Source of the DNA: Amorphochlora amoebiformis
Taxonomy: Eukaryota; Cercozoa; Chlorarachniophyceae
NCBI GenBank assembly: GCA_054601695.1
Contig: BAAHQB010000251.1
Location: 215,777-279,776, forward strand
DNA length: 64,000 bases
Direction of reading: 5' to 3'
The notes beneath the pieces were generated by a model that searched no databases, was not told the DNA's origin, and was given only the letters and a program-made list of their open reading frames with translations. The position numbers were made by a program, and so were the translations under genes. Positions 1 through 64,000 of the stretch are shown one piece after another (within the stretch, counting starts at the first letter, position 1; every line of letters starts with the position of its first letter).

Positions 1-238
1 CATACATACATTACACAAACTGTAATATATGTATACACATAGACATGCATAAAACATATATAATTTACATATATACATATATATATATATATACATATAT
101 GTACAATATGTATATAATTTACATATATATAATATATATACATATATATATATATATATATTTATGGAACCTTATATATATATATATATATTATTATAAT
201 ATATATATATATATAATATATATATATATATATGGATT

Positions 239-306
<68 letters not shown>

Positions 307-349
307 CATATATATTGTATATGTATTCATGTATATATATTAATATCAG

Positions 350-2416
<2,067 letters not shown>

Positions 2417-2876
2417 TAATCGATAAATTGAGTACTAGAGTCATGACGACCCGTTGAGAAAAGCAAATTATTAGTGTCTAGAATATCATGAATTATAGAA
2501 ATCTTCATTGGTTTGTATTATCTAGATTATAGGAGTCACCTTTCTAGTATAGAATCAATCTAATTAGTCATCGTTACCTAGGTTACATGGCCTGATTGTT
2601 ATGCAGATTTTTATTTTTACAATCATGATGTGTTTTATCCGACAAACCCTAGAAACCATAGATCTAGTAGATCATAGCGGCTCTAGACTCTAGAAAATAA
2701 TCTATACACTCTACCCAAGATTCTCGAGCCGTGCAGGCTGGGTCATCATTAATCACATATCTACCGTACTAGAATTTCATTTTCGCCGTCATTGATTTGC
2801 AGCGTGCAGTCTTATAGCATTCATACGTCTAATATCTGATGTAACCGTTTAATCACACGGAATGCAACTAGACATC

Positions 2877-2920
<44 letters not shown>

Positions 2921-3081
2921 TTTTTATATATATATAATAGCATATATCTATGATGTGTATATTCCTATATATATCTAGTATATATAAATATGTATCTAAT
3001 ATAAACGTAATATTCGCATAAAAATGTATGATCCATAATATTATTTATGTGTATGTATATACTATGTATATATGTGTATAT

Positions 3082-3123
<42 letters not shown>

Positions 3124-3175
3124 ATATACGATATGTGATATATTAATACACACTACCAAATATATAAAATGTATA

Positions 3176-3216
<41 letters not shown>

Positions 3217-3218
3217 CC

Positions 3219-3256
<38 letters not shown>

Positions 3257-3301
3257 ATAGGTAATATATATATCTTTTAATACAAAAATATACACATATA
3301 T

Positions 3302-3360
<59 letters not shown>

Positions 3361-3386
3361 ACTTTAATATGTACATTTAATTGTCT

Positions 3387-3461
<75 letters not shown>

Positions 3462-3529
3462 GTGTACTCATACATAAATGTAACAAATATGCATGTGTAT
3501 CATTGGAATATGAAATATATATATATGTA

Positions 3530-3628
<99 letters not shown>

Positions 3629-3677
3629 TTAAACACACACATATGTATATATATATATATATAGTTATGTATGTATC

Positions 3678-3719
<42 letters not shown>

Positions 3720-3756
3720 TATGTATATCCAAATACACATAGTTATGTATGTATCC

Positions 3757-3794
<38 letters not shown>

Positions 3795-3919
3795 ATATAA
3801 ATGAACATATATATTATGCATTTTGCGTTTATGTCATATTGTTATATCGTCGTTGTGCTATATAGATATCTTTAAGTATATGTATGAATTAACGGTATGG
3901 TTTTTTTTGGTTTTTCATA

Positions 3920-3990
<71 letters not shown>

Positions 3991-4027
3991 TATATTATAT
4001 ATATATATACTTCAAAAAAAAAAAAAG

Positions 4028-4075
<48 letters not shown>

Positions 4076-4106
4076 TAAATACACACACACACATATATTT
4101 ATATAC

Positions 4107-4140
<34 letters not shown>

Positions 4141-4204
4141 GATTACGTAAATATCCCATAAATATGTGCATCAACCATACATACATACATAACAGATAAA
4201 TATA

Positions 4205-4252
<48 letters not shown>

Positions 4253-4330
4253 TAAATATTATATATATATATATATATATAAATATGTAAGTACATGTAA
4301 AATACATATATTTATTTAGATATAATATAC

Positions 4331-4363
<33 letters not shown>

Positions 4364-4473
4364 CTGTGTATTATATATGTACATACATACACACAAAAGT
4401 ATATACACACATATGCTAAATGTGAATATTCTTACCTTATTGATTTCCACGACGGCGGCTGCGGTTCGAAGGC
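2417..4473. other. Convergent intergenic spacer
   Basis: This lies between the stop of the plus-strand gene and the stop of the minus-strand gene at 4474. Bases 2417-2880 are free of (TA)n and rich in CTAG/TCTAG. Bases 2881-4435 are (TA)n with variant repeats, including pieces reading CATAGTTATGTATGTATCCAAATA repeated around 3661-3765. No gene was seen. Confidence 0.6.
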
Positions 4474-5403
4474 CTAAACTGCCCCGCGCCTTGCCTTACG
4501 TTTTTTCTTGTGGTGAGCATGCTTGGGCGCTGATGTATTTGGCTCTGAGACCTTGGCGCCTTCTTTCATGTGTCGTTCCAGCTCAGATTTCAACTCAGGT
4601 GATAAGTCTTTAATCTTCTTCTCGTCCTGAAGCACTGCTTGTAGTTGGAGCATCTTCTCCTCTTTCTTCTTAACCTCTTCCTTCAATTTTTGTTGCTTCA
4701 TTTTCTTAATGTTGTCTCTCAAACGGATCTGTATTTCCTGGGCATGGAAAGTGTCGAGCAGCTTGAAGTAGAGGGCGCGTAGAACGGCTTTGCTTTCCAA
4801 TATGTTACATTTACGTAGAAAGGGGATGAACTGTTGTAGGCAGGTGGCTTTGAACGTCTTGAAGTCCTCGTGAAGAACTTCAATGCCCTTGACCCAGGCA
4901 TTTCGTACATATTCCAAACATTGAACTTTAAACACCTTGATATCTTCCTCCAGCGTCTTGGAATCAACATCTGGGAAGGAGGTCTCAATGCTTATGAGGT
5001 TCTCAGGGATGAAGCCTTCCGCCTTGGCCTTGTTGATGTTCGCAAGGGTGTCATCCGCCTTCAGAATCTCAGCAAAAAGCTGACCGTTCCGCTTCTTGAG
5101 ATCCTTTATCTTAGATTGCAAAGCATCCACGTAGATAGTGACGATTTCATTAGGGATTGAGTTTATTCGGGGATCAGTGAGAATCGTGTCGTGCTTGATC
5201 TCGAGCGTCTCGTGGTCGATCAAGGGTAGGTATCCTCCTCTTCTCGCCGATTCCAAGAGATATCGACAGTAGTGAAGTTTGTATTCAAGAATCTGGTCGA
5301 TTTCGACGACTTCGATTGGATTTGGATTGGGTTCAACAACAGTCTCGATGCTTGGCTTGATGGGCGCGTCATCGCCTGTTCCCTTCTGGAAGGCAGGAGC
5401 CAT
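4474..5403 (-). CDS. Coiled-coil protein with a lysine/arginine-rich tail, function unknown
   Basis: A single uninterrupted frame of 309 codons from the first in-frame ATG (5403), with balanced base composition unlike the flanking (TA)n. The frame stays open upstream to about 5468 without another ATG, so the true N-terminus could lie in an upstream exon. The protein is charged and mostly helical. It has an acidic/proline segment near the start (EPNPNPIEVVEI), a long central helical region, and a Lys/Glu/Gln-rich coiled coil about 210-265 residues in (KKMKQQKLKEEVKKKEEKM). The C-terminus is basic (HHKKKRKARRGAV), which could bind nucleic acid or act as a nuclear signal. No catalytic motif or signal peptide is visible. 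Just past the stop, GC-rich sequence runs to a donor-like GTAAGA at about 4435, so a 3'-UTR intron or alternative last exon is possible. It diverges from the candidate exon at 5548. I do not recognise the family. Confidence 0.8.
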   Translation of the reverse strand: MAPAFQKGTGDDAPIKPSIETVVEPNPNPIEVVEIDQILEYKLHYCRYLLESARRGGYLPLIDHETLEIKHDTILTDPRINSIPNEIVTIYVDALQSKIKDLKKRNGQLFAEILKADDTLANINKAKAEGFIPENLISIETSFPDVDSKTLEEDIKVFKVQCLEYVRNAWVKGIEVLHEDFKTFKATCLQQFIPFLRKCNILESKAVLRALYFKLLDTFHAQEIQIRLRDNIKKMKQQKLKEEVKKKEEKMLQLQAVLQDEKKIKDLSPELKSELERHMKEGAKVSEPNTSAPKHAHHKKKRKARRGAV

Positions 5404-5547
5404 GTGGTCAGCCTCTTCTGTCACTCGGAAAGTCACGCGAACGCTCACAATGTTACATATCTCATTTTAATATGGCTTATATCAAATTTGATATATCCTA
5501 AATCAATATATTAAAATAAGATATAAAACATATCGTTATGTACATAT
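5404..5547. promoter_or_regulatory. Probable shared divergent promoter region
   Basis: A short interval between two outward-facing coding starts (ATG at 5403 on minus, ATG at 5548 on plus). It contains AT-rich blocks with repeated GATATA/TATATC motifs but no long (TA)n, unlike the introns. It is called a promoter only from gene geometry; no defined factor site is claimed. Confidence 0.4.
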
Positions 5548-5676
5548 ATGGGTTCCGATACGAATGGATTGAAATATATGTCACAAGTTGACTCACAACT
5601 CACAGCTCGCCTGAGCTCGGGTGATATGTCTCCTGCAACTTATACGCCGTTGGTGCGACATCGTGGCCTGATCGAG
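5548..5676 (+). CDS. Candidate first exon of a small plus-strand gene
   Basis: ATG at 5548 opens a 43-codon frame with mixed codons, ending in CTGATCGAG followed by the donor GTAATT. The exon ends in phase 0. It can join the open frame that begins after GATGAG at 7531, giving a 155-residue product, but that acceptor is poor. The peptide (MGSDTNGLKYMSQVDSQLTA...) has no recognised domain. It may instead belong to a separate short transcript. Confidence 0.4.
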
Positions 5677-5955
5677 GTAATTTCATCGAAATTATGTTGC
5701 TGCAGTATTGATATTTTATATAAACCTAACTGCAGAGGAAAAACACACTTTTAACATTACATTTATAAAGTAAATCGTTGTCTCAAACTGTTCTCAACGC
5801 CCCCCCCCCCCTGTGACTAAAGAAGCCTGGATGATGGTTACTCATAGCCGGAAATACTGGAACATGTGTACAGTTACTAGGCAGTTAGCCGATAAAATTA
5901 ATACTTAATACAATTATACAATATATATATATATATATATGTATGTATATATATA

Positions 5956-5992
<37 letters not shown>

Positions 5993-6142
5993 GTATAAAA
6001 TTACATAAATATGTATAGATTATATGTATAATTTGTAGATATTTAATATTATATACATGTAGAATATGTAAATTTAACATACATGCATACATACGTATAT
6101 ATACAAGTTTGAATATGATAATATAAATTTGTTATCGAATTG

Positions 6143-6178
<36 letters not shown>

Positions 6179-6928
6179 TTATATATATATATATGTACAT
6201 ATATCATTTAATATGTTATATATTTCACATATATATATATATATATATATATATTATTCAATGATATAATCATATATGCGGGTGCCATCCAGAGTCGAGA
6301 ATTCTACAAAACTCGGTCGAAAGCACTATCATAGCCTCTTCTTAGATCAAGACTATTACTTACTCGTGACTACTGGAAAGCTTGGGATTAAGTGTACTGT
6401 ATACATGTGGCTAGTATACATATATACGTATACTAGAAGTATGTAACACGTGGTCGCGATTGGGTGCTGCCATGATGTATGATTGTTAGTGCTCACTCTA
6501 TGAGTAGTCACTATTTTGGATAAAACATGTATATATTTTTTACACGCATACATATCTATATATACATATATATACTATTACATTATTATAACTATTACAT
6601 AATATTATATATGTATGGTGAGGAAGGCGAAATTAGTTCCCGTGACACGTGCAGGATAGGAAATCTCGCGAACATCGGTCTCTATCGGGTAGTAACACTG
6701 TTATTCGGTTTTCACACCGTTGCGCGTTGGCGCGTCTGACAAAAATCTACCGCGTTGTGCGTTGACTCGTTTGACAATAATCCACCGGAATATTTGCATG
6801 TCGGGCCCTTGAACCATTTACGACCACCTCAAGAGCCCAATTCAGAACGACGTTCGATGAATAATTCAATAAAATATAATAATTGTACAAATTATTACAA
6901 ATACATACATATATATATATATGTATTG

Positions 6929-6963
<35 letters not shown>

Positions 6964-6968
6964 AATGA

Positions 6969-6999
<31 letters not shown>

Positions 7000-7503
7000 T
7001 AAACTAGATACAAGCGCCTGGAATGGAAAGGATAAACCCACAGAGACCCCTCTTAACCCGACCCGGTAATCCGACCCCTGACCGGACGTGTCTTAACCCT
7101 ACGCCCTAAATTAATGCCCCAACCGACCCCCTACCGGTCACTCTAAACTAAAGTCGACCTCTGACTGGTGTGCGAACAATTAAGAATTTTCTTAATTGTT
7201 AAAATGCTTCAATGCGATATTTTAATTTCTTAATTAACAATGTCGAAATGGTATACGAATGTTTTATAGTATTATGTAATATACTGTCCTCGTAACGTGT
7301 TATTCACTGAAGCAATCACAGCGTCACCCACGCCTGGAGGGTCAATCCTTTATATGATATAGCCGCAGAATTATAACTTTATTAATTCGTCTAAAAACTT
7401 TTATCGCATATCCAACGTTATTATATCCAGATATCACGTGAGATATGCGAACACTTCTGAGATTTTTCCTGTGTATTTATTTTGATAATTTTATCACTTT
7501 CTA
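5677..7503. other. Intron or spacer with short non-repetitive islands
   Basis: This stretch mixes (TA)n (5920-6255 and 6905-7000) with AT-balanced islands at 5765-5915, 6275-6530, 6610-6900 and 7005-7500. Bases 6719-6787 hold a roughly 34-bp direct duplication built on GCGTTG..CGT.TGACAA. No island gave a phase-consistent exon. A C10 homopolymer lies near 5802-5811. Confidence 0.4.
7175..7200. other. Perfect 12-bp inverted repeat
   Basis: The arms AACAATTAAGAA and TTCTTAATTGTT are separated by only TT, so the element could form a tight hairpin. It is not part of a (TA)n array and lies about 360 bp upstream of the ATG at 7559. Its function is unknown. Confidence 0.7.
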
Positions 7504-7558
7504 GGAGTTGCTGCCGTGAGCCTGGGATGAGGTCACAACTAGCCGTTTGTGTCTTGAT

Positions 7559-7870
7559 ATGAACATGGGTCCACGAGTTCCAGAAACTAAGCTCAATCGT
7601 ACGATTCAAGGGCTGGAGCAAATGCTTGAACGGTTCACCGTTACCAGGGAGATGTACGTCGAGCTCGCTGTCATCATTTCTCGCGAATACAAAACGAAAG
7701 ACCTTCAGATTCAAGCAGTCCAACAAAAGCTCTCACAATGGAAAGATGACGGGAGTTTGAAGCTTCGCGCTCCGTATCGGCGGCCCGAACGCACAGAAAC
7801 TCCAACCCAGAGTCAGGGTGAGGCTATGACTGGTCCAAGCAAACCGAGCAGAAATAATCGAGATTCTTAA
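7559..7870 (+). CDS. Small hypothetical protein
   Basis: A 103-codon frame from ATG 7559 (open in frame from 7520) to TAA at 7868-7870. A good acceptor (CACTTTCTAG) lies at about 7504, so the first part may be a spliced 5' leader; alternatively the exon at 5548-5676 joins here. The N-terminal 70 residues look like an amphipathic helical bundle (IQGLEQMLERFTVTREMYVE). The C-terminal 35 residues are polar and low complexity (TETPTQSQGEAMTGPSKPS). No known motif is seen. The 3' end lies in a two-copy tandem duplication, and the second copy extends beyond the stop. Confidence 0.5.
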   Translation: MNMGPRVPETKLNRTIQGLEQMLERFTVTREMYVELAVIISREYKTKDLQIQAVQQKLSQWKDDGSLKLRAPYRRPERTETPTQSQGEAMTGPSKPSRNNRDS

Positions 7871-8010
7871 TAATTCACTGGCTCAGCGATCGGCGACCTG
7901 ACGCATTGGAACTCAACCCAGAGTCAGCGTCAGGCTCTGACTGGTCCAACCAAAAGGACCAAAAGGAACAGAAATAATTCATATTTTTAAAAATTCACTG
8001 GCTCATCATG
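7797..8010 (+). repeat. Two-copy tandem duplication of about 114 bp
   Basis: The copy starting near 7797 (AACTCCAACCCAGAGTCAG) recurs near 7911 (AACTCAACCCAGAGTCAG), and each copy ends in ATTCACTGGCTCA. The first copy encodes the C-terminus of the small plus-strand protein; the second lies past its stop codon. Confidence 0.75.
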
Positions 8011-9187
8011 AAGAAACAATCAAAATTATTAGACTCGAAGATTCGCCTTCGAATCCGGGGGCTTTGACGTTCAGGAAGACGTCATTTAACATCCACATCG
8101 TGTTTCGCACACTCGAAGTTAAAATGTTCATTTCACTGTACACGTAATATCGTCGCATTAACCCTCAGGATTTGGCTAGCCTGACCATTAAACTAATTAA
8201 ACGTTAAGCTGATGAATAGATTCGAATTCCTCGGAGCTAAATTATCGAATTTCTACATTAGCAAGTCTATACATACTGAACCAACGACATCTAGACATCG
8301 TCTACATATTCCAGACATTGTACTGGTTTGTAGTCTAGTTGTGTAGGTTGTAGCTTTCTACATGTTATGTAGGCTTACCTCTACCTAGTCTACCTAGAAA
8401 TCTAGAGAAATATATACGTTATAAGATAAATTATACATTTATATTCTAGATTTTGTTCAAATGATATGTTACAATATATTATATACTAGTATATGTTATA
8501 CTAATATATATATATATATATATATCTAGATATATCTAGATATAGACTAGATAGATCTAGTTATATATGATTCTTTTGTTAATGATATTTTCCTGTATAT
8601 ACATATAACCGTATATTAGAAATGTGTATTTACACATATATATACCATGATTGCCATCGGAATATTTATTGACTCATGTGTGGATATAATTAAGAATATC
8701 AGGTGTACAACGCATGTATATATACTAGATAAATTACTATGTTAGATATTACATACTAGTATATCTAGTGTGTATATATACTTTTGCTTATACCATAGGC
8801 TGTAGTCGGATATCACAGAGCGTAGAATCTAATTACACTGGATGTATCGAGCCTTGGATCATGATATCCTAGATATCTAAACTACGTACAACCGATTGTA
8901 CTCATTTGCTACGTACCGCGTACTAGGCGTATGATAGATAACATCTGTAACCTTAGACCTTCCGATAAGAATAAGTCAAAGTCTACATGTACTAGGTCTA
9001 GGTAACCACCAGGCCAAAACCAATGGTACCCCTCAAATTCCGACATTGACTCATGAAATGACGTGTATTTAACTCGTGTAACTTACTCATCAGACTTGAA
9101 CTCCAGGAACTTCCGTAAAGACTACAATGAAAAAGGAGATATCGATTTCAAACTGGAGGCTTCAAAATGTTGGGAAATGAAAATTAT
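7871..9187. other. Convergent intergenic spacer, CTAG-rich
   Basis: This lies between the plus-strand stop at 7870 and the minus-strand stop of glycosyltransferase A at 9188. It is almost free of (TA)n (only a short run at 8503-8524). Bases 8250-9010 are crowded with CTAG, TCTAGA and ATATCTAG. Short plus-strand frames around 9110-9255 overlap the last exon of gene A on the other strand and were not called. Confidence 0.6.
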
Positions 9188-31395
<22,208 letters not shown>

Positions 31396-31999
31396 CACGA
31401 CCTCGAATCGGATGCAACGCGCCAAGGAGGAATGGAATTGTTATAGGTCTATTTGGTAGCATTAGAGGGTAAGCGCCACCGGTCCACGGGTGTCACGGGC
31501 ATTTGGGTGAGTATTAGAGGTTTTAAAGCTAAAATGACACGTGTATTTGGATAAATGACACGTGTCTTCACGTATGATGACACGTGTACTCTTCTTGAAA
31601 CTGTTCAAAACTGCCAGGATGTTGTTCTTTAAAATATCGCAACCTTTAACTAATCCACATTTCTTAGATCAAATCACCTTAATCTATTCGAGTTGTGGAT
31701 TTTGTCCCTTCCCCCATGTGACATGCCCCTATATCACAAAATTCCAGAATTTTATCTTTGGGAAAGGTCACGCTGAGTGACCACAGTAAACCGAACCTGT
31801 CGTTTTGTATGCTTGATATCTACAACGATATCTTTATATCGAAAGAATTATATGCATATATTTCGGGAACAATATAACGAATTCAAGATATTTGACCTAA
31901 TATATAGATATCCTATAAAACATATATCTAGATATCTCAACGTTAGATGTTCACATATCTTCCTCAAGATATCCCGTTATCTCTAACCCCGCGAACGCG
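31396..31999. promoter_or_regulatory. Divergent promoter region between glycosyltransferases A and B
   Basis: 604 bp separate the outward-facing ATGs of gene A (31395, minus) and gene B (32000, plus). The region has no (TA)n. TGACACGTGT occurs three times at 31535-31544, 31556-31565 and 31578-31587, spaced 21 and 22 bp. GGTCAC/GTGACC form a 6-bp inverted repeat at 31766-31782. The last 170 bp before gene B are crowded with GATATC/AGATATC. Confidence 0.55.
31535..31587. promoter_or_regulatory. Three CACGTG (E-box/G-box-like) sites at two-helical-turn spacing
   Basis: Three identical 10-mers TGACACGTGT each contain the palindrome CACGTG, the core bound by bHLH and bZIP factors in other eukaryotes. 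The 21-22 bp spacing would place them on one face of the helix. Binding is inferred from the motif only. Confidence 0.6.
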
Positions 32000-40914
<8,915 letters not shown>

Positions 40915-41496
40915 ATGATTGGTAGCAGCATCAAAAATTTAGTATATTAGATCTCTCATCTACACTGGCTCTTGTCAAATCTTACAATTTAGAGCTGAAA
41001 CCGTTACGTTAGCCATTGATCATGATTCATGACCGTCGAAAGATTTATTCTAGTTAATACCTACTATACTATTCAATAATGATTCTAGTCAATTTCTAGA
41101 GATAGATAGGCGCCGAGTCTCCACTGAGTGTGGTATTAAGACCTAGCATAGATTATTAAATAGTATGACTCATGCGTAAAGTTCAGACTAACCACTAGAA
41201 CCAGTGAGTCTGTACTATGATAATATTAAGTAGTCATGGTGATAATTTCACACGTTGATTAGTAGCTATATAGATCGCAAGTTACTATAGTCGTTACTGC
41301 ATCATAATCATGATGTACGTATAATATGATTTTATTGACACCATCATGTCTAAATGTATTATACAAAGCTGTACTATGATTCCAACTGTAATTCAGTATC
41401 TAAACAATTCTAGTGTAATACTAGTAATATAAGATAACATGGTTCCGAATTATGATGAATACTCAATTTTAATTAAGTGTATATGAAATGCGCTGG
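40915..41496. other. Convergent intergenic spacer between B and C, CTAG-rich
   Basis: 582 bp between the TGA of gene B (+) and the TAG of gene C (-). It contains no (TA)n array and many CTAG, TCTAG and ACTAG occurrences. No coding frame was seen. Confidence 0.7.
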
Positions 41497-50744
<9,248 letters not shown>

Positions 50745-50868
50745 CTGAACATAATGAACAGGATTAGGGTTAGGGTTAGGGTTAGGGTTAGGGTTAGGGT
50801 TAGGGTTAGGGTTTGGGTTTAGGTTAGGGTTAAGGCTAGGGAGTTGAGAATATGGTGTAATAGTTCTC

Positions 50869-50919
<51 letters not shown>

Positions 50920-51176
50920 TTAAGTTTACATATGAATCTACGAATATATTTAATATATATATATATATATGTGTGTAAATAAGAATAATAATATATACAA
51001 GAATAGAATCAGGTTTACATCAATGATAGGAAGCTGGGGGGTTGTCTTAGAGGCCTAAGATAAACATGTTGGGTTAGGGGTTGTCTCTTGCATATTTTCA
51101 TCTAATAGGGGTAGTTTTATATATATTTATACATACATATATATATATATATATATGTATGTATATATGTATATAA

Positions 51177-51274
51177 TACATAGATGAATGTCTACATACT
51201 TTAGAGGTATGAGATCAGCATAGATGAATATATACATACCTTAGAGATCTGAGATCAACATAGATGAATATATA

Positions 51275-51325
<51 letters not shown>

Positions 51326-51725
51326 TTTGGAGATCTGAGATAAACATAGATGAATGTATATTTACTTTTAGAGGTCTGAGATAAACATAGATGAATATAT
51401 ATTTACTCTTAGAGGTCTGAGAGAAACATAGATGAATACATTCATACATCTCTGAGATCAGCACAGATGAATGTATACATACTTTAGAGGTCTGGGATAA
51501 ACATAGACTGCTGTATACATAGCTTAGAGGTCTGAGATCAACATAGATGAATGTATAAGTTACTTTAGAGGTCTGAGATAAACATAGATGAATGCATACA
51601 TACTTTAGAGGTCTGAGATCAATATAGATGAATATGTATACATACTTTAGAGGTCTGGGATCCACGTAGATGAATGTATATTTACTTTAGAGGTCTGAGA
51701 TAAACTTAGAAGACTATACACATAC
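51177..51725. repeat. Minisatellite of about 40 bp units
   Basis: About twelve units share TTTAGAGGTCTGAGATAAAC then ATAGATGAATGTATACATAC, interrupted once by (TA)n at 51272-51323. The 40-bp period is not a multiple of three, so the minus-strand frame across it is not coding. Confidence 0.9.
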
Positions 51726-51729
51726 ATTT

Positions 51730-51768
51730 AAATTATATACTCAAATATGTACATATATATATATATAT

Positions 51769-51811
<43 letters not shown>

Positions 51812-52079
51812 GTATATATAAATATAAATACATGTTGAGGTCGAGAGAAATATAGTAAAGTTAACCATAACCAAATGTCATATCTCAAATGGATCAAAAG
51901 CTACATCATGGACTATCACTGATAACCATACTGTTGTGCGCTAACAATATCCATATTTATACTGTTGGGTACATTTACACGCATTCAAGCAAAAACACAA
52001 GCATACATGCATACAGCAAACACTTAGATACATACAAACATGTTGTTATTGTAGCCTCTCCAACATACATACATACGTT
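51730..52079. other. Unassigned stretch upstream of gene C
   Basis: (TA)n to about 51835, then a non-repetitive island (51836-52079) with no recognised exon on either strand. Confidence 0.4.
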
Positions 52080-52205
52080 CATATATGTTGTTGCAGCCGC
52101 CTCTTGTTTACTATAAGTGTGGTTTGTTGTTTGCAGCATGTAGGCCATGCACGACATCTGTGTCGGGATAGACCACTTTGGTTTGTGAGTTCCCTTTTTC
52201 ATGTC
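52080..52205 (+). repeat. Dispersed repeat, copy 2
   Basis: Matches the reverse complement of 39660-39790 over about 120 bp. A shorter piece of the same start (CATATATGTTGTTGCAGC) occurs at 58739-58756. No coding capacity is evident. Confidence 0.85.
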
Positions 52206-52267
<62 letters not shown>

Positions 52268-52345
52268 AATTAGCATCTAATAACCTCTCTCTCGCTATAT
52301 TTCCACTCCTCCTCTCCGCCATAGTACTCCACGAACTCCTATATT

Positions 52346-52660
52346 TAGGCTAGGGTTAGGGTTAGGGCTAGGGCTAGGGTTACGGTTAGGGTTAGGGTTA
52401 CGGTTAGGGTTAGGGTTAGGGTTTAGATTAGGGTTAGGGTTAGGGTTAGGTGTACGTTTCGGATTAGGGTTATGGTTAGAATTAGGGTTTTGCAATAGGG
52501 TTAGGGATAGGGTTGGGATACGCTACGGTTGAGATTAGGATGAGATTATTCAGCATGTCTTAGTCCGAGGACCATTGAGGTTAGGGTTAGGGTTTTTGGG
52601 CTTCGGGGGAACATAGTTAGGGTTAGGAATAGGTAGGTTTTAGAATTGATCTATGAGTTT

Positions 52661-52717
<57 letters not shown>

Positions 52718-52770
52718 GTATAGTTAGGGTTAGGAATAGGTAGATTTTAGGATTGATCTATGAGTTATAT
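52346..52770 (+). repeat. Interstitial telomeric repeats and a 47-bp duplication
   Basis: 52346-52515 is degenerate TTAGGG. 52561-52578 is the 18-mer TAGTCCGAGGACCATTGA shared with 44065, again followed by TTAGGG. 52616-52662 and 52720-52768 are two copies of AGTTAGGGTTAGGAATAGGT plus about 27 bp, separated by (TA)n. Confidence 0.9.
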
Positions 52771-52779
52771 AATATATAT

Positions 52780-56684
<3,905 letters not shown>

Positions 56685-57331
56685 GTCGATAGGTACCGAT
56701 TACAATCATTCCACCCTACCTGATGGCCTCCATGGCACATTCTACAAAGTCAAGTGTCCGCATACTGTCACTTCGTAGGCTGAACAAGGTGGTGTTGTGG
56801 ATATAGCTGGCTCCAATGCCCTTTAAACGTTGTATTTCTAGTATTTTCATCAATTTTCCCATGTTTTTAAAGTGGAAAATCCTACTACTAGTACAATCCA
56901 GACAATTGTCGATTAGCTAGATTAGTAGATGTAGTACCGGCCGTGATCTAGGTGATATCTAGATATCAGTACTGGAGATACTCTGATACTCCAGAAACTA
57001 CTTTAGACACACATATCTAGAGATATAGAAAGGATGATATAGATCATGACCTTCATGTAGATACTGACCTAGACTAATTAATTCACAAATTCTAGTGGAT
57101 AATAACACTTATTATTAAGCTAACTTCTAGAACTTATTAGTTTAAATCGAGTGGCATATTAATGATCATTGCAATCCTAATCATAGTAATCTGACCCTAG
57201 AGCGATTGCAAGTGAACATTGGTACGCCTAGTAGGCTTTTTCTAGTTTTTCTAGATTCTAGAGATTCCGATAAACGCTACATTTGGATCTAGAACATTCT
57301 AGTTGCCGGCGTTTACGTTTACTATGATAGT
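56685..57331. other. Convergent intergenic spacer, CTAG-rich
   Basis: 647 bp between the stop codons of the NSE1-like gene (+) and DHQ synthase (-). It has no (TA)n and more than a dozen CTAG/TCTAGA motifs. No coding frame was seen. Confidence 0.7.
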
Positions 57332-63877
<6,546 letters not shown>

Positions 63878-63908
63878 CTACTATGTATATATTGTGTATA
63901 TATATGCA

Positions 63909-63946
<38 letters not shown>

Positions 63947-64000
63947 TATCAAGTATGTATGACACAAATGCACTAGTATAAATCCGATACATCTAAATAC

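Noticed and set aside
51255-51665. 136-codon minus-strand repeat protein frame
   Set aside because: The underlying 40-bp minisatellite changes frame at each unit, so no repeated peptide is maintained; it ends in (TA)n.

Overview
This window looks like nuclear DNA from a eukaryotic microbe (protist or alga) with very unusual introns. I cannot name the species. (TA)n microsatellite covers most of the sequence. Many tracts of TTAGGG/CCCTAA interstitial telomeric repeat suggest a TTAGGG-type telomere. Coding sequence survives only as short GC-balanced islands, mostly 14 to 180 nt, each bounded by AG and GT and set in (TA)n. I built the gene models by hand, joining islands only where the reading phase and the protein family agreed. 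No rRNA, tRNA, CRISPR array or intact transposon was seen.

Eight genes alternate strands without exception. In order they are: the 3' end of an unknown gene (+, 350-2416); a coiled-coil, basic-tailed protein (-, 4474-5403); a small unknown gene (+, about 5548/7559-7870); glycosyltransferase A (-, 9188-31395); glycosyltransferase B (+, 32000-40914); glycosyltransferase C (-, 41497 to about 50.7 or 52.3 kb); an NSE1-like SMC5/6 subunit (+, 54301-56684); and the C-terminal half of 3-dehydroquinate synthase (-, 57332 to beyond 64000).

A and B start head to head about 600 bp apart. Each opens with a signal-anchor membrane segment, as expected of Golgi type II glycosyltransferases. C is a third, unrelated glycosyltransferase of the capsular-polysaccharide-synthesis / GT32-like kind. 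The centre of the window is therefore a 40-kb cluster of predicted secretory-pathway glycosyltransferases, plausibly making cell-surface glycans. NSE1 (DNA repair) and DHQ synthase (shikimate pathway) are housekeeping neighbours.

The most unusual feature is structural. Beside many exons the intron holds one to eight degraded copies of that exon's edge together with its splice site, embedded in (TA)n and placed on the side of the edge they copy. Two copies are inverted. Introns also carry interstitial telomeric repeats, a 1.4-kb purine tract, a 222-nt poly-T run, and an (AG)n-(CG)n block. The spacers where genes converge lack (TA)n near the stop codons and are rich in CTAG.
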